From positions 1 through 34,012 of the forward strand of contig NZ_JAIZDB010000035.1 of NCBI RefSeq assembly GCF_029533155.1: DNA of 34,012 nucleotides. The letters are read 5' to 3'. Below the pieces are notes generated by a model. It was not told where the DNA came from. It made no database searches and worked only from the letters and a program-made list of their open reading frames with translations. Of the stretch, positions 7,536 to 15,588 are shown one piece after another. The stretch comes from Psychrobacillus antarcticus (GTDB taxonomy: Bacteria; Bacillota; Bacilli; Bacillales_A; Planococcaceae). The translations under genes were made by a program, and so were the position numbers. Position 1 is the first letter of the stretch, and each line of letters begins with the position of its first letter.

Positions 7536-9668
7536 TTATTTTAATGCTTCTAGTTGTTTACCAAGCTCTTGTACAGCGATTGTTTCTTCATCCGTAGTTG
7601 TTTGTAGTAATGATTTTTGTCTTTCCAGTACTTCCGTAAGTATTGTCAATTCAGCAGATACGTCGGCACCTTCTTGTTCATTTTTTGCGATTAATGAATT
7701 GATGGTATCGAATAAGTCTTCTTGACCGACAATTCTACCTTCACCCCACATCAGTTTTTCCTTAGGAGCTTCTAGCACATAATCTGTGAAGTAATCGAAT
7801 ACTTCTTTATCAAAATCGTATGCGTACCAATTGTTGTCAATCGCCCATAGGTATTCATCAGTCGCAGTAGTTATATCGCCTTTTTCTAAAGCTTCAATAG
7901 CTAGTGCAAGGTTCGTAATATTGTGTTGCGCATGTTGGTGTGGGAATATTTGTGCATCCTCCCATGTTAAGCGAACAAATTGGTCTTCCGCGTATTTAAA
8001 TGCAGCGAGTAAACCGCTATTCAATTCACGGCTTTCATCATATAACTTTTGTGTTGCCTCGGTATTTTCCTCAGTTAAAGCAGCAAAATAATCATCATTT
8101 ACTTTTGCGACCTTTGTATTTACTTCTTCAGCAAGGGCAACTGCTTTGTCAATCTCCGCAACTAATTGTTCGGAAGAAACTTCTGCTTGTCCAAAAGCAT
8201 CAGCGTCAATTGCTTTTTTCATTGCCGTCAAACGTGTTGTGAAATCTAGTGGAACAACTGCTGTTTGATCGTAATGCATGGAAAGTAATCCGTATAGATT
8301 TAAATGGAATTTGAATGCTTCTGCATTATATGTGTCCTCGTTATCCAATTGTGAATGATAATGAGAGCGCATGAAATCACTGTCCTGGAAATCATTGCGA
8401 AGAGCAGGTACACCAGCAATACCAAATGAAAAATCATCTGACCATGTACGCAGTGGTGAAACGACAGAAATACCATCTTTATAGACACCATCCACGGTTG
8501 GAACGTTTTTTGCAAATTCTGTTAAATAATTATTCAATTCATAGACAGAACGAATTTCATCTTGCGTTGTATGCTCATAGGCTGGAAGCTCGAAGTTCAT
8601 ATTAGCAAAAGCTTTTCCAACCCATTCAGGGTGGATATTGAATATTTGGTTATATGCTCCAGTTGACCAATCATAGCGAGAATTAGAAACTCCCCACTCC
8701 TCCGCAGCAAGTGCATTGAAAATAATCGTTTTTTCTGGTTGGTAGCCACTGTCTATTAAACCTTTCGCAACACCCATCATTAACCCGATAGCTGCATGGT
8801 CATCCTGGAATCCTGTGAAGTAAGAATCATAATGAGCAGATAAAATGATATAGGACTCAGGGTCTTTACCGATAATTTTCCCGTAATAATTATACGATTT
8901 TCCATCCATTTTTACGGTTGACTTGGCATCAAATTTTACAGTCATCGCACCATTCTCACTAGCTTCTAAAGCTTTCTTCAGTTGCTTTGCATCTGTTTGG
9001 GACATCGAAAATGCAGGAGCATCATCTGGTCCACAGATATCTTGGGCATTCAACGCATCTTCATCGGCTTCCGCGTATCCAGCTTCTTGAACTGCAATTA
9101 CTGCAGCAGCTCCTTTTAAATGTGCTTGGTAGGCAGGGTAGTTAATCCACCATTCCTCGCGTTGATTTATATCTATTAAAACTAGCTTACCTTCGACATC
9201 TAGATTTGCTAAATCATCAGCGGTCCCTTTACCACCGTAGACAACTTCAAGATCCTTTCCACCATTCGTATCGAAATTTACTTGGTAAGCTCCTAAAACA
9301 GCTAGATGCTCTTCCCCATTTTCATCCACGAAAGTTAGATCTGCTTTTTCAAATTCCCATGTGTCTAGAGAGAACTCGTCCTTTGTCACTTCAGTAAGTC
9401 CAATTTTCTTCATTTCATCAGCAATTTTTTCCCCAGTTTTCAACTCTGCCTCTGATCCAGCAGTCCGATAACCAAGTTTTTCATTCGTTTTAAATTCCTC
9501 TAGGCTCTTTGTAAAATCAAATGCATAATCGACATCCACTGCGGATAAATATTCCTCATTAACATCGACTAATTTCTTCTCAGTCACAGCCTCTTCTTTA
9601 GGAGTACAAGCTGCTAGTGTTAAAGTGATTAGCAATGTCGCTGCTAATCCTCCCATAATCTTGTTCAT
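7536..9668 (-). CDS. M28-family zinc peptidase, lipoprotein
   Basis: A 710-residue exported protein. The signal MNKIMGGLAATLLITLTLAA ends in the lipobox LAAC. Residues about 130-235 look like a PA-type insert. The M28 aminopeptidase domain shows zinc-binding signs: SAHYDSYFTGFQDDHAA (first His and bridging Asp) and NALAAEEWG (catalytic and metal Glu), with SHYHSQLDNEDTY supplying the last His. About 250 mainly helical C-terminal residues follow, which is longer than a plain M28 enzyme. It probably trims peptides at the cell surface; nutrient supply is a likely role. The start has AAAGGA nine bases upstream. It is divergent from the XRE regulator, and the dyad at 9778-9801 lies between the two. 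Confidence 0.87.
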   Translation of the reverse strand: MNKIMGGLAATLLITLTLAACTPKEEAVTEKKLVDVNEEYLSAVDVDYAFDFTKSLEEFKTNEKLGYRTAGSEAELKTGEKIADEMKKIGLTEVTKDEFSLDTWEFEKADLTFVDENGEEHLAVLGAYQVNFDTNGGKDLEVVYGGKGTADDLANLDVEGKLVLIDINQREEWWINYPAYQAHLKGAAAVIAVQEAGYAEADEDALNAQDICGPDDAPAFSMSQTDAKQLKKALEASENGAMTVKFDAKSTVKMDGKSYNYYGKIIGKDPESYIILSAHYDSYFTGFQDDHAAIGLMMGVAKGLIDSGYQPEKTIIFNALAAEEWGVSNSRYDWSTGAYNQIFNIHPEWVGKAFANMNFELPAYEHTTQDEIRSVYELNNYLTEFAKNVPTVDGVYKDGISVVSPLRTWSDDFSFGIAGVPALRNDFQDSDFMRSHYHSQLDNEDTYNAEAFKFHLNLYGLLSMHYDQTAVVPLDFTTRLTAMKKAIDADAFGQAEVSSEQLVAEIDKAVALAEEVNTKVAKVNDDYFAALTEENTEATQKLYDESRELNSGLLAAFKYAEDQFVRLTWEDAQIFPHQHAQHNITNLALAIEALEKGDITTATDEYLWAIDNNWYAYDFDKEVFDYFTDYVLEAPKEKLMWGEGRIVGQEDLFDTINSLIAKNEQEGADVSAELTILTEVLERQKSLLQTTTDEETIAVQELGKQLEALK

Positions 9669-9777
9669 GTATCACAGTCCTTTACAAATTTTTTCATAAC
9701 TAGCTAATTAAACGATATAAACTGCTAAATATCAATACTATTTTAATATTATAATTACTTTATTGCCTTAATTACTC

Positions 9778-9801
9778 ATTTAGTGTAAAATTACACTAAA
9801 T
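9778..9801. promoter_or_regulatory. Perfect 24-bp dyad, probable operator
   Basis: Two perfect 11-bp arms, ATTTAGTGTAA and TTACACTAAAT, are separated by AA. The site is 32 bp before the XRE gene, in the 165-bp gap shared with the divergent M28 peptidase gene. It is the obvious candidate for binding by the XRE protein or another dimeric repressor. Confidence 0.65.
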
Positions 9802-9833
9802 AGATTGAAATTTATTTTACAAAGGAGCAGTAT

Positions 9834-10289
9834 ATGGATAAAGAATATGTAATTCAGCTTATTTCTTTACGGATTCGAATGATTCGACTGGAAAAAGGCT
9901 ATTCACAGGATAAAATGGCGGAGATTTTGGGAATATCCAAAAAAACGCTAGTTCAAATAGAAAAGGAGAGAGTGCTAGCAGGCTGGCCAATTGTTATCGC
10001 GGTATGTGCACTGTTTCGTGATAGTGAAATATTACAGTCTGTGCTAGGAGATGAGCCATTGGAAGTAATTGAAACAATTGCACATGACGGAGTTAGTCGT
10101 CCTAAGGATAAATCATTGGGAGGCCGTGTGTGGTGGAAGGAAATAAACGCCAAGGGGAATTTCCGCATGCAGCAAAATGTCATTAGCCAACATTACCGAA
10201 TTTTAGATGACAAAAACTATCGTTGGTTTAGTTCTTTCGATGAAGAAGAAACGGTAATTCGTTTAAATGAATTATTTAAAATAGAATAA
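9834..10289 (+). CDS. XRE-family helix-turn-helix regulator
   Basis: 151 residues. Residues about 10-62 are a Cro/CI-type helix-turn-helix: ISLRIRMIRLEKGYSQDKMA, then EILGISKKTLVQIEKER. The rest (about 75-151) is a small domain with no motif I recognise, containing GGRVWWKEI and RWFSSFDEEET. AAAGGAG lies six bases before the ATG. A perfect dyad is 32 bp upstream, and the PstS-like gene starts 17 bp downstream, so the two form an operon that the regulator may control itself. What it senses is unknown. Confidence 0.85.
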   Translation: MDKEYVIQLISLRIRMIRLEKGYSQDKMAEILGISKKTLVQIEKERVLAGWPIVIAVCALFRDSEILQSVLGDEPLEVIETIAHDGVSRPKDKSLGGRVWWKEINAKGNFRMQQNVISQHYRILDDKNYRWFSSFDEEETVIRLNELFKIE

Positions 10290-10306
10290 GGACAGGGGGA
10301 GATGGG

Positions 10307-11470
10307 ATGAAAGCAGAGTCAAAAATTGCGGGAGTAATACTTTCTATTTTTGCTTTAATCGGGATGGCGCTTATTGTCTTCGTCGCTGGATTTATTGCAC
10401 TAGTTATGGGGGGAATGGATTATATTGCATTGCTCATAACTGGGGGAGTTGTGCTATATATACTATTTGTGTTTAATATATTTCATTTTTTTCAAACGAA
10501 GAAGCGGAAAGTTGTATTTGCAAGCATCGCAGGAGCAGCAATATTGATCAGTTCGATTGCTCCTATAAAGGATGTGTATACTCATTTAATACCTACTGTA
10601 GATGCAGAAGTGAATATAAGTAAGTACGAACCCTTTTCGGAATTTGGCGATGTCACCAAGTTAAACGAGAAAGCGACACTTCAGCTTACTGATAATCTAC
10701 CAAAATTGGACGGTGCAACAGCGCTTTATCCATTATACGCAGCATTTGTAGAAGCAACCTATCCGGAAAAGGAGTACTCAGCTTACGATAGTGAAGTAAT
10801 AGTGAGTACGACACCATATGCTTATGAGAATCTCTTTAGTGGAGAGGCTGATATGATTTTTGCTGCAGCTCCTTCGGCATCTCAAATGGAAATCGCAGAG
10901 CAAAAAGGATTAGAGCTTACTATGACGCCTATTGGTCGGGAAGCATTTGTCTTTTTCGTCCATCAAAAAAATCCTGTTGATAATCTTACAGTAGAACAAA
11001 TACAGAATATATATGCAGGAAAGGTTACTAACTGGAAAGAGCTTGGAGGAGAAAATGATACCATTCGAGCATTTCAGCGACCTGAAGATAGTGGATCACA
11101 ATCTGCACTTCAATCTCTTATGAATGGAATACCCCTAATGGATCCACCTTCAGAGGATATCGTTACTGGCATGGGAGGAATCATAAATGAGGTTTCTCAA
11201 TATAGAAATTATAAAAATGCAATTGGCTTCACATTCCGTTTTTATTCCACAGAAATGGTCGGCAATGATAAGATCAAGCTGTTAGAAATAAATGGAGTGG
11301 CACCGACGAAAGAGAATATTAGAAATGATACCTATCCTATAGCATCTGAGTTTTATATTGTTACAGCAGGAACCAAAAATCCTAATGTAGCAGCATTTAC
11401 CGAATGGATATTATCGGAGCAGGGGCAGGAACTAGTGGAAAAAGTGGGATATGTACCAATTAAAGATTAG
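10307..11470 (+). CDS. Membrane-anchored PstS-like substrate-binding protein
   Basis: 387 residues. Three hydrophobic segments (about 8-32, 38-60, 68-88) anchor the N terminus instead of a cleaved signal or lipobox. The rest is a PBP-like (PstS) domain: DGATALYPLYAAF holds the phosphate-loop equivalent, FSGEADMIFAAAPS follows, then IYAGKVTNWKELGG and QRPEDSGSQSALQSLM, all standard PstS landmarks. No pstC, pstA or pstB gene is nearby, so it may be a sensor or a stand-alone binding protein rather than a transporter part. It is co-transcribed with the XRE regulator 17 bp upstream; GGGGGAG precedes the ATG. Confidence 0.85.
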   Translation: MKAESKIAGVILSIFALIGMALIVFVAGFIALVMGGMDYIALLITGGVVLYILFVFNIFHFFQTKKRKVVFASIAGAAILISSIAPIKDVYTHLIPTVDAEVNISKYEPFSEFGDVTKLNEKATLQLTDNLPKLDGATALYPLYAAFVEATYPEKEYSAYDSEVIVSTTPYAYENLFSGEADMIFAAAPSASQMEIAEQKGLELTMTPIGREAFVFFVHQKNPVDNLTVEQIQNIYAGKVTNWKELGGENDTIRAFQRPEDSGSQSALQSLMNGIPLMDPPSEDIVTGMGGIINEVSQYRNYKNAIGFTFRFYSTEMVGNDKIKLLEINGVAPTKENIRNDTYPIASEFYIVTAGTKNPNVAAFTEWILSEQGQELVEKVGYVPIKD

Positions 11471-11476
11471 TAGGAA

Positions 11477-11509
11477 TAGTCGCAGTTTTTAAGCTGCGAC
11501 TACTTCTTA
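11477..11509. terminator. Terminator after the PstS-like gene
   Basis: A perfect 9-bp stem TAGTCGCAG / CTGCGACTA (11477-11485 with 11494-11502) is followed by a weak T-rich tract CTTCTT. It lies between convergent genes. Confidence 0.65.
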
Positions 11510-11517
11510 CTATATAT

Positions 11518-11964
11518 CTACTCACGAACAAAAAAGTCGAAGCCGAGGGAAGTTACTACACCAAATATAATTGCCCAAGCACTAATACTGATTGTCGACC
11601 ATAACATCGTTTTTACTTTAGATGCACCAAGCGTCATTGCTATAAATGCAGCAACATGCGTTCCAATTAAAATAGGTCCGAGCATGAGCATCCCAGGTAG
11701 ACCATATTTATTCCAAAGTTCTTTTGCACGCACACTTCGCTTGGATTCTTTTTTCTCTTTTCCTTCATTGCGCTTGGTAAGCCACAGTTTAAATTTGTCG
11801 TAGCCGATAATAAGCGCAAGAACCGTCACCATATTACCTACAAAACCAACAATAATCACTGCTACAGGATTCATCCCTGAAATAATCCCAAGTGGAATGA
11901 CCAGTCCTAATTCGAGCCAAGGAATAGCCGCTCCCAAAAAAACTAAGAAATAATCCAAATACAT
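11518..11964 (-). CDS. Small multidrug export protein family (Sm_multidrug_ex)
   Basis: 148 residues with four or five hydrophobic segments and one basic cytoplasmic loop (TKRNEGKEKKESKRSVRAKE). The motifs GAAIPWLELGLVIPLGI near the start and GPILIGTHVAAFIAMTLGAS fit the COG2426 family of small putative multidrug exporters; transport activity is unproven for most members. The second of two in-frame ATGs (11964) is preferred because GGAAGG stands six bases upstream of it and directly against the first. Confidence 0.82.
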   Translation of the reverse strand: MYLDYFLVFLGAAIPWLELGLVIPLGIISGMNPVAVIIVGFVGNMVTVLALIIGYDKFKLWLTKRNEGKEKKESKRSVRAKELWNKYGLPGMLMLGPILIGTHVAAFIAMTLGASKVKTMLWSTISISAWAIIFGVVTSLGFDFFVRE

Positions 11965-12084
11965 ACACATCCTTCCATCTTATTAGTTACGCTATACATG
12001 CAAGAAAAGTTTCATTTTATAACAGTTCTAGAAAGTAAATATATAGAGGTTTTGAAACTGTTTTTATTTAATTCATCTTTTCAG

Positions 12085-12113
12085 TAGACAAATACCTAAA
12101 TGTGTTATATAGT
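12085..12113 (+). promoter_or_regulatory. Promoter of the first cold-shock gene
   Basis: TAGACA (12085-12090), a 17-bp spacer and TATAGT (12108-12113) form a good sigma-A promoter. It places transcription start near 12120, so the leader is about 120 nt long, as is common for cold-shock genes. The second copy keeps TATAGT (14306-14311) but its -35 region (TAGCTT) is poorer. Confidence 0.6.
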
Positions 12114-12149
12114 TAGGTTAATAATTAAATTGCTTAGATAGAAACAATG

Positions 12150-12214
12150 AATTCACATATTACAAAAAGTAATCGTGAGTATTCGGTAGCTTTTTGTAAT
12201 ATGTGAATTTTTTT
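12150..12214 (+). promoter_or_regulatory. Cold-shock leader hairpin with T-run (copy 1)
   Basis: A perfect 20-bp inverted repeat (12150-12169 with 12190-12209) encloses a 20-nt loop and runs straight into seven T (12208-12214). This has the form of an intrinsic terminator, yet it lies inside the 5' leader, 12 bases before the ribosome binding site of the cold-shock gene. The bases ATTCAC (12215-12220) just after the T-run can pair with the end of the 3' arm (GTGAAT), giving a competing small hairpin. A temperature-dependent attenuator or RNA thermometer is an inference. Confidence 0.65.
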
Positions 12215-12239
12215 ATTCACCCAAATGGAGGTTTTTTAC

Positions 12240-12440
12240 ATGACACAAGGTACAGTAAAATGGTTTAACGCAGAAAAAGGTTTTGGATTTATCGAGGTTG
12301 AAGGCGGAAACGACGTATTCGCACATTTCTCAGCAATCCAAGGCGACGGATTCAAATCTTTAGACGAAGATCAAAAAGTTGAATTTGACGTTGAAGATGG
12401 TCAACGTGGACCACAAGCAGTTAACATCGTAAAACTTTAA
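12240..12440 (+). CDS. Cold-shock protein (CspA/CspB family), copy 1
   Basis: 66 residues, the normal length. It has RNP1 KGFGFI and RNP2 VFAHF and begins [17 protein letters not shown]. Such proteins bind single-stranded RNA and DNA and loosen RNA structure in the cold. The ATG at 12240 was chosen because GGAGG lies seven bases upstream; an in-frame ATG 15 bases earlier overlaps that site. It differs from copy 2 at one residue (Asp in SLDEDQK, Gly in copy 2). A long conserved leader with a terminator-like hairpin precedes it, and a strong terminator follows. Confidence 0.96.
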   Translation: MTQGTVKWFNAEKGFGFIEVEGGNDVFAHFSAIQGDGFKSLDEDQKVEFDVEDGQRGPQAVNIVKL

Positions 12441-12473
12441 TTCTTAGGAATTTCTAGTAAAGATACAACTGTT

Positions 12474-12510
12474 AAAAAGAGATACTCTTTCGAGAGTGTC
12501 TCTTTTTTTT
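12474..12510 (+). terminator. Terminator of cold-shock gene copy 1
   Basis: A 15-bp stem (12474-12488 with 12493-12507, one G-U pair) with a TTCG tetraloop and a run of eight T. Confidence 0.92.
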
Positions 12511-12579
12511 ATATTCTTTTTAAAAAGCAGATGAAACATAATTCCTCCTAATCCGTAAAAAGGATAGGAGGCGATTTAC

Positions 12580-13530
12580 ATGTGGGGGAAATTACAACAA
12601 CGTCAATCGGTTATAAAAATGGAAATTAATAAGAGGGATAAGGTAATAAGAAAGCAGCGAGTATTGGAAGAGCAATTAGAAGTAGCGATACATAAGAAGC
12701 AAGAGTACTGGAAGCGATTAAAAGAAGAACAAAAAGATGTAGAAGAGCTTGACGGATTTTCAATCTTGAAAATGGTTAGAACATGGACAGGCAAGCAGGA
12801 TGAAATTCGAGAGAAGGAATTAGGCGAGCTTGCAGCAGTAGAAGCGAAGTATAGAGAAATTGAAAAAACAGTAAAAGATTTAGAACAGGATCTAGAAGGC
12901 AATGAACTTCTACTAGATCAAGTGAGCTGGGAAACTATTGATATAGAATGGGAGAAACTGATTAAAGAAAAAGAGCAATGGATATTCGAAAATAATCAGG
13001 AACAGGCTTCTCGACTGGAGAAATTGTACAAAGAAAAGACATTTTACACAACGAGTATTCGTGAACTAACAGAAGCTATTTCTGCTGGAAATGAAGCTAA
13101 GATCGCTTTAAGAAGAGCGCTAAAGTCACTTGAAGGTGCCAAGGATTTCTCTACTTGGGATACTTTTTTTGGAGGTGGACTAATCGCTACTTCTTTAAAG
13201 CATAGTAAGCTTGACGAGTCGGAAGATGCTATTCATGCTGCTCAGCGTTCTCTACAAAGATTTCACACAGAACTGTTAGATATCCAGCAAATACAGGCTG
13301 ACAACTTATCCGTTGGAAGAGACAGCTTTATTGCCTTTGCGGATTATGTATTCGATGATATTTTTTCTGCATGGTCCACTCATTCCAAAATTACTAATTC
13401 GATAGACCGTATTAGCGAGACCTTACTCGATTTAGGTACCATTTCTGATCAATTACAGAAGCGTCTTAAACTAGATACGGATAATCTAAATAATGGAGAA
13501 ATAGAAATTGCTCAGATTATTGAACGGTGA
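12580..13530 (+). CDS. Coiled-coil protein of unknown function
   Basis: 316 residues, mostly charged helix. Residues about 15-165 are rich in Lys, Glu and Leu with heptad character (for example KRDKVIRKQRVLEEQLEVA), broken by DGFSILKMVRTWTGKQDEI. A less charged centre has FSTWDTFFGGGLIATSLKH (about 205-223), then more helix. No signal, membrane segment or catalytic motif is clear. I recognise the general look of an uncharacterised Bacillales protein but no function. AGGAGG lies eight bases before the ATG. It lies between the two cold-shock copies, with no sign of co-regulation. Confidence 0.8.
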   Translation: MWGKLQQRQSVIKMEINKRDKVIRKQRVLEEQLEVAIHKKQEYWKRLKEEQKDVEELDGFSILKMVRTWTGKQDEIREKELGELAAVEAKYREIEKTVKDLEQDLEGNELLLDQVSWETIDIEWEKLIKEKEQWIFENNQEQASRLEKLYKEKTFYTTSIRELTEAISAGNEAKIALRRALKSLEGAKDFSTWDTFFGGGLIATSLKHSKLDESEDAIHAAQRSLQRFHTELLDIQQIQADNLSVGRDSFIAFADYVFDDIFSAWSTHSKITNSIDRISETLLDLGTISDQLQKRLKLDTDNLNNGEIEIAQIIER

Positions 13531-13608
13531 ATATGGATAGGTAGGAATTTATTTGTATAAATGCAAACACCTATCAATAGAAAAACTATGATGGAAATTG
13601 TATCTACC

Positions 13609-13695
13609 TGTCATTATTTCTTGGGAAATAATCTGACAATTAAATGGACTATTAGACAAAAATTTGCGTTTGCATCTATTGTCAGACGGTATAAT
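13609..13695 (+). promoter_or_regulatory. Hairpin, inverted repeat and possible -10 box before the 171-residue gene
   Basis: An interrupted stem (13609-13620 with 13625-13638, core ATTATTTC-TTGG-GAAATAAT) is followed by a perfect 8-bp inverted repeat CTGACAAT (13633-13640) / ATTGTCAG (13678-13685). A consensus TATAAT lies at 13690-13695; the nearest -35 match (TTGCGT, 13664) is 20 bp away, so the promoter call is weak. The right arm abuts the -10 box, a usual place for an operator. Confidence 0.4.
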
Positions 13696-13747
13696 TTTAT
13701 TTAACAGGGGCTAATATAAGGAAAAGGTTAATTCAGGAGGAAACCAG

Positions 13748-14263
13748 ATGTATGATCCGACTATTTTTGAAAACTTAAAAGTAGCATTTGAAAATCATGT
13801 GTATGATTTAGATAACATCGAACGAAAGATAGATATCAAAAATAGAGTAGATCAAATGGATCTTTCCATTATAGCTAGAACTTTTAAAATTGAATTTACT
13901 CTAGCTGACCAATCGGACATAACAGTGGAAATTATTTTAGACGCATCTCTAGAAGATCTAGCAGGAGAAATACTAGAAGTAGGAAAAACGAATATAGGTT
14001 GTACACTGGCGTTGAAATTCATCAAAAGCATTCAAAACCCTGACTTACAATGCGAAGAAATCGAACAAGCAATTAAGTACGTTTGGGAGGATGACATAGA
14101 GTTAACTCAAACACTAAGTTATGTTTTCGGAAAAGAGCTATCTAGTTATACTAACGCGATAGAAGTTAAGTTCACGCAGAAGATTAACGAAGATCAAATA
14201 AGCGATATTGGTATGTTTCTTGAACATGTATTAGAAACGTTGAACATTTTCAATAAAATATAA
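13748..14263 (+). CDS. Protein of unknown function, acidic, 171 residues
   Basis: A soluble, acidic protein with no membrane segment, signal or motif I recognise. The start MYDPTIFENLKVAFENHVYD and the alternating strand pattern around FKIEFTLADQSDITVEIILD suggest an alpha/beta fold; the C-terminal end is helical. AGGAGG lies seven bases before the ATG, so translation is very likely. It follows the hairpin-rich leader at 13609-13695 and precedes the second cold-shock copy. Confidence 0.75.
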   Translation: MYDPTIFENLKVAFENHVYDLDNIERKIDIKNRVDQMDLSIIARTFKIEFTLADQSDITVEIILDASLEDLAGEILEVGKTNIGCTLALKFIKSIQNPDLQCEEIEQAIKYVWEDDIELTQTLSYVFGKELSSYTNAIEVKFTQKINEDQISDIGMFLEHVLETLNIFNKI

Positions 14264-14347
14264 AAAATAATAAACAAAACACTAGCTTTTTGTTTGGATA
14301 TGGTATATAGTTAAGACAATAATTAAATTGCTTAGATAGAAACAATG

Positions 14348-14412
14348 AATTCACATATTACTAAAAGTAATCGTGAGTATTCGGTAGCTTTTTGTAATAT
14401 GTGAATTTTTTT
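14348..14412 (+). promoter_or_regulatory. Cold-shock leader hairpin with T-run (copy 2)
   Basis: The same inverted repeat as in copy 1 (14348-14367 with 14388-14407), the same 20-nt loop and the same seven T (14406-14412). One base in the left arm (T at 14362 for A) makes one mismatch. The whole leader from the -10 box to the start codon is nearly identical in the two copies. Confidence 0.65.
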
Positions 14413-14437
14413 ATTCACCATAATGGAGGTTTTTTAC

Positions 14438-14638
14438 ATGACACAAGGTACAGTAAAATGGTTTAACGCAGAAAAAGGTTTTGGTTTTATCGAGGTTGAA
14501 GGTGGAAACGACGTATTCGCTCATTTCTCAGCAATCCAAGGCGACGGATTCAAATCTTTAGACGAAGGTCAAAAAGTTGAATTTGACGTTGAAGACGGTC
14601 AACGTGGACCACAAGCAGTTAACATTGTAAAACTTTAA
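14438..14638 (+). CDS. Cold-shock protein (CspA/CspB family), copy 2
   Basis: 66 residues with RNP1 KGFGFI and RNP2 VFAHF, identical to copy 1 except Gly for Asp in SLDEGQK. A few synonymous changes are seen, so the duplication is recent or kept alike by gene conversion. The ATG has GGAGG seven bases upstream. A separate terminator (14668-14701) ends the transcript; that terminator is not a copy of the one after copy 1, so homology ends shortly after the stop codon. Confidence 0.96.
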   Translation: MTQGTVKWFNAEKGFGFIEVEGGNDVFAHFSAIQGDGFKSLDEGQKVEFDVEDGQRGPQAVNIVKL

Positions 14639-14667
14639 TTCCTCGGAATTAATTTAACATAGTTAGC

Positions 14668-14701
14668 AAAAAAGACATCCTTTCTGAGGATGTCTTTTTT
14701 T
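14668..14701 (+). terminator. Terminator of cold-shock gene copy 2
   Basis: A perfect 13-bp stem (14668-14680 with 14688-14700, core AAGACATCC/GGATGTCTT) ending in seven T. Confidence 0.92.
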
Positions 14702-14859
14702 GTATTGAAAAATGGAAGAAGTTTATTATTCCTACTAAACCAGTATTATGCTGCCATCACCTCGATACGCTATGGTAAGTCGATACATTGTCGTACAGCT
14801 GAATTCAGATTTTATTGGATAAAAGTGATACTATTATACATAGATACTAGTAGATTGGG

Positions 14860-15510
14860 ATGAACAAAAACATGAGCAATACACATATATTTTCAAAGCG
14901 TGAAGAAATAGCAAATGCAATTATTCATGGGATTGGGGCTATTTTTAGCATAGCCGCTCTTGTGATATTAATCGTATCCTCCGCTATACATGGAACAGCT
15001 TGGCATGTCGTAAGTTTTACGTTGTTTGGGTCGTCGATGGTCCTCTTATATTTGTCCTCCACACTAGTCCATGGTTTTCCAGCAGGACGTGTAAAAGATT
15101 TCTTTGAGATAATGGATCACTCGGCTATCTACTTTTTTATCGCCGGAACGTATACACCTTTTTTATTCCTTGCTATTAAAGGAGCATTGGGATGGACGTT
15201 GTTCGGTATCGTATGGGGTCTTGCGATTGCGGGAACTGTGTTTAAAGCCTTTTTTGTGAAACGATTCTTACATATGTCGACATTGTTATACGTAGTTATG
15301 GGTTGGTTAATGGTGTTTGGATGGAAACCGCTTCTGGAGAATGTATCTTCGCAAGGACTTACGCTGTTAGCTATAGGAGGCATCTTGTATACAGTAGGAT
15401 CAGTATTTTATGTCTGGCGCGGCTTTACGTATCATCACGCCGTCTGGCATGTCTTTGTACTCGCAGCCTCGGTTCTGCATTTCTTTGCTGTCATGACATT
15501 GTTACCCTAA
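14860..15510 (+). CDS. Hemolysin III family membrane protein (PAQR-like)
   Basis: 216 residues, seven membrane spans. The family's His and Asp/Ser-rich motifs are present: NAIIHGIGAIFSI at the start, MDHSAIYFFIAGTYTPF in the middle and HHAVWHVFVLAASVLHFFAV at the end, which in PAQR proteins form a metal site. The physiological role is unclear; hemolytic activity was reported for the Bacillus cereus relative. The start is uncertain: the ATG at 14860 has GGG directly before it, and an ATG at 14872 gives MSNTHIFSKREEI, closer to the usual N terminus. It seems to be a single gene. Confidence 0.9.
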   Translation: MNKNMSNTHIFSKREEIANAIIHGIGAIFSIAALVILIVSSAIHGTAWHVVSFTLFGSSMVLLYLSSTLVHGFPAGRVKDFFEIMDHSAIYFFIAGTYTPFLFLAIKGALGWTLFGIVWGLAIAGTVFKAFFVKRFLHMSTLLYVVMGWLMVFGWKPLLENVSSQGLTLLAIGGILYTVGSVFYVWRGFTYHHAVWHVFVLAASVLHFFAVMTLLP

Positions 15511-15588
15511 GTTAGAAGAACATCAGCAGATAAATGCTAGTAGAGAACAATAACTTGAAGTATGAATGAAGGAAAGGGTAGGTGGACT

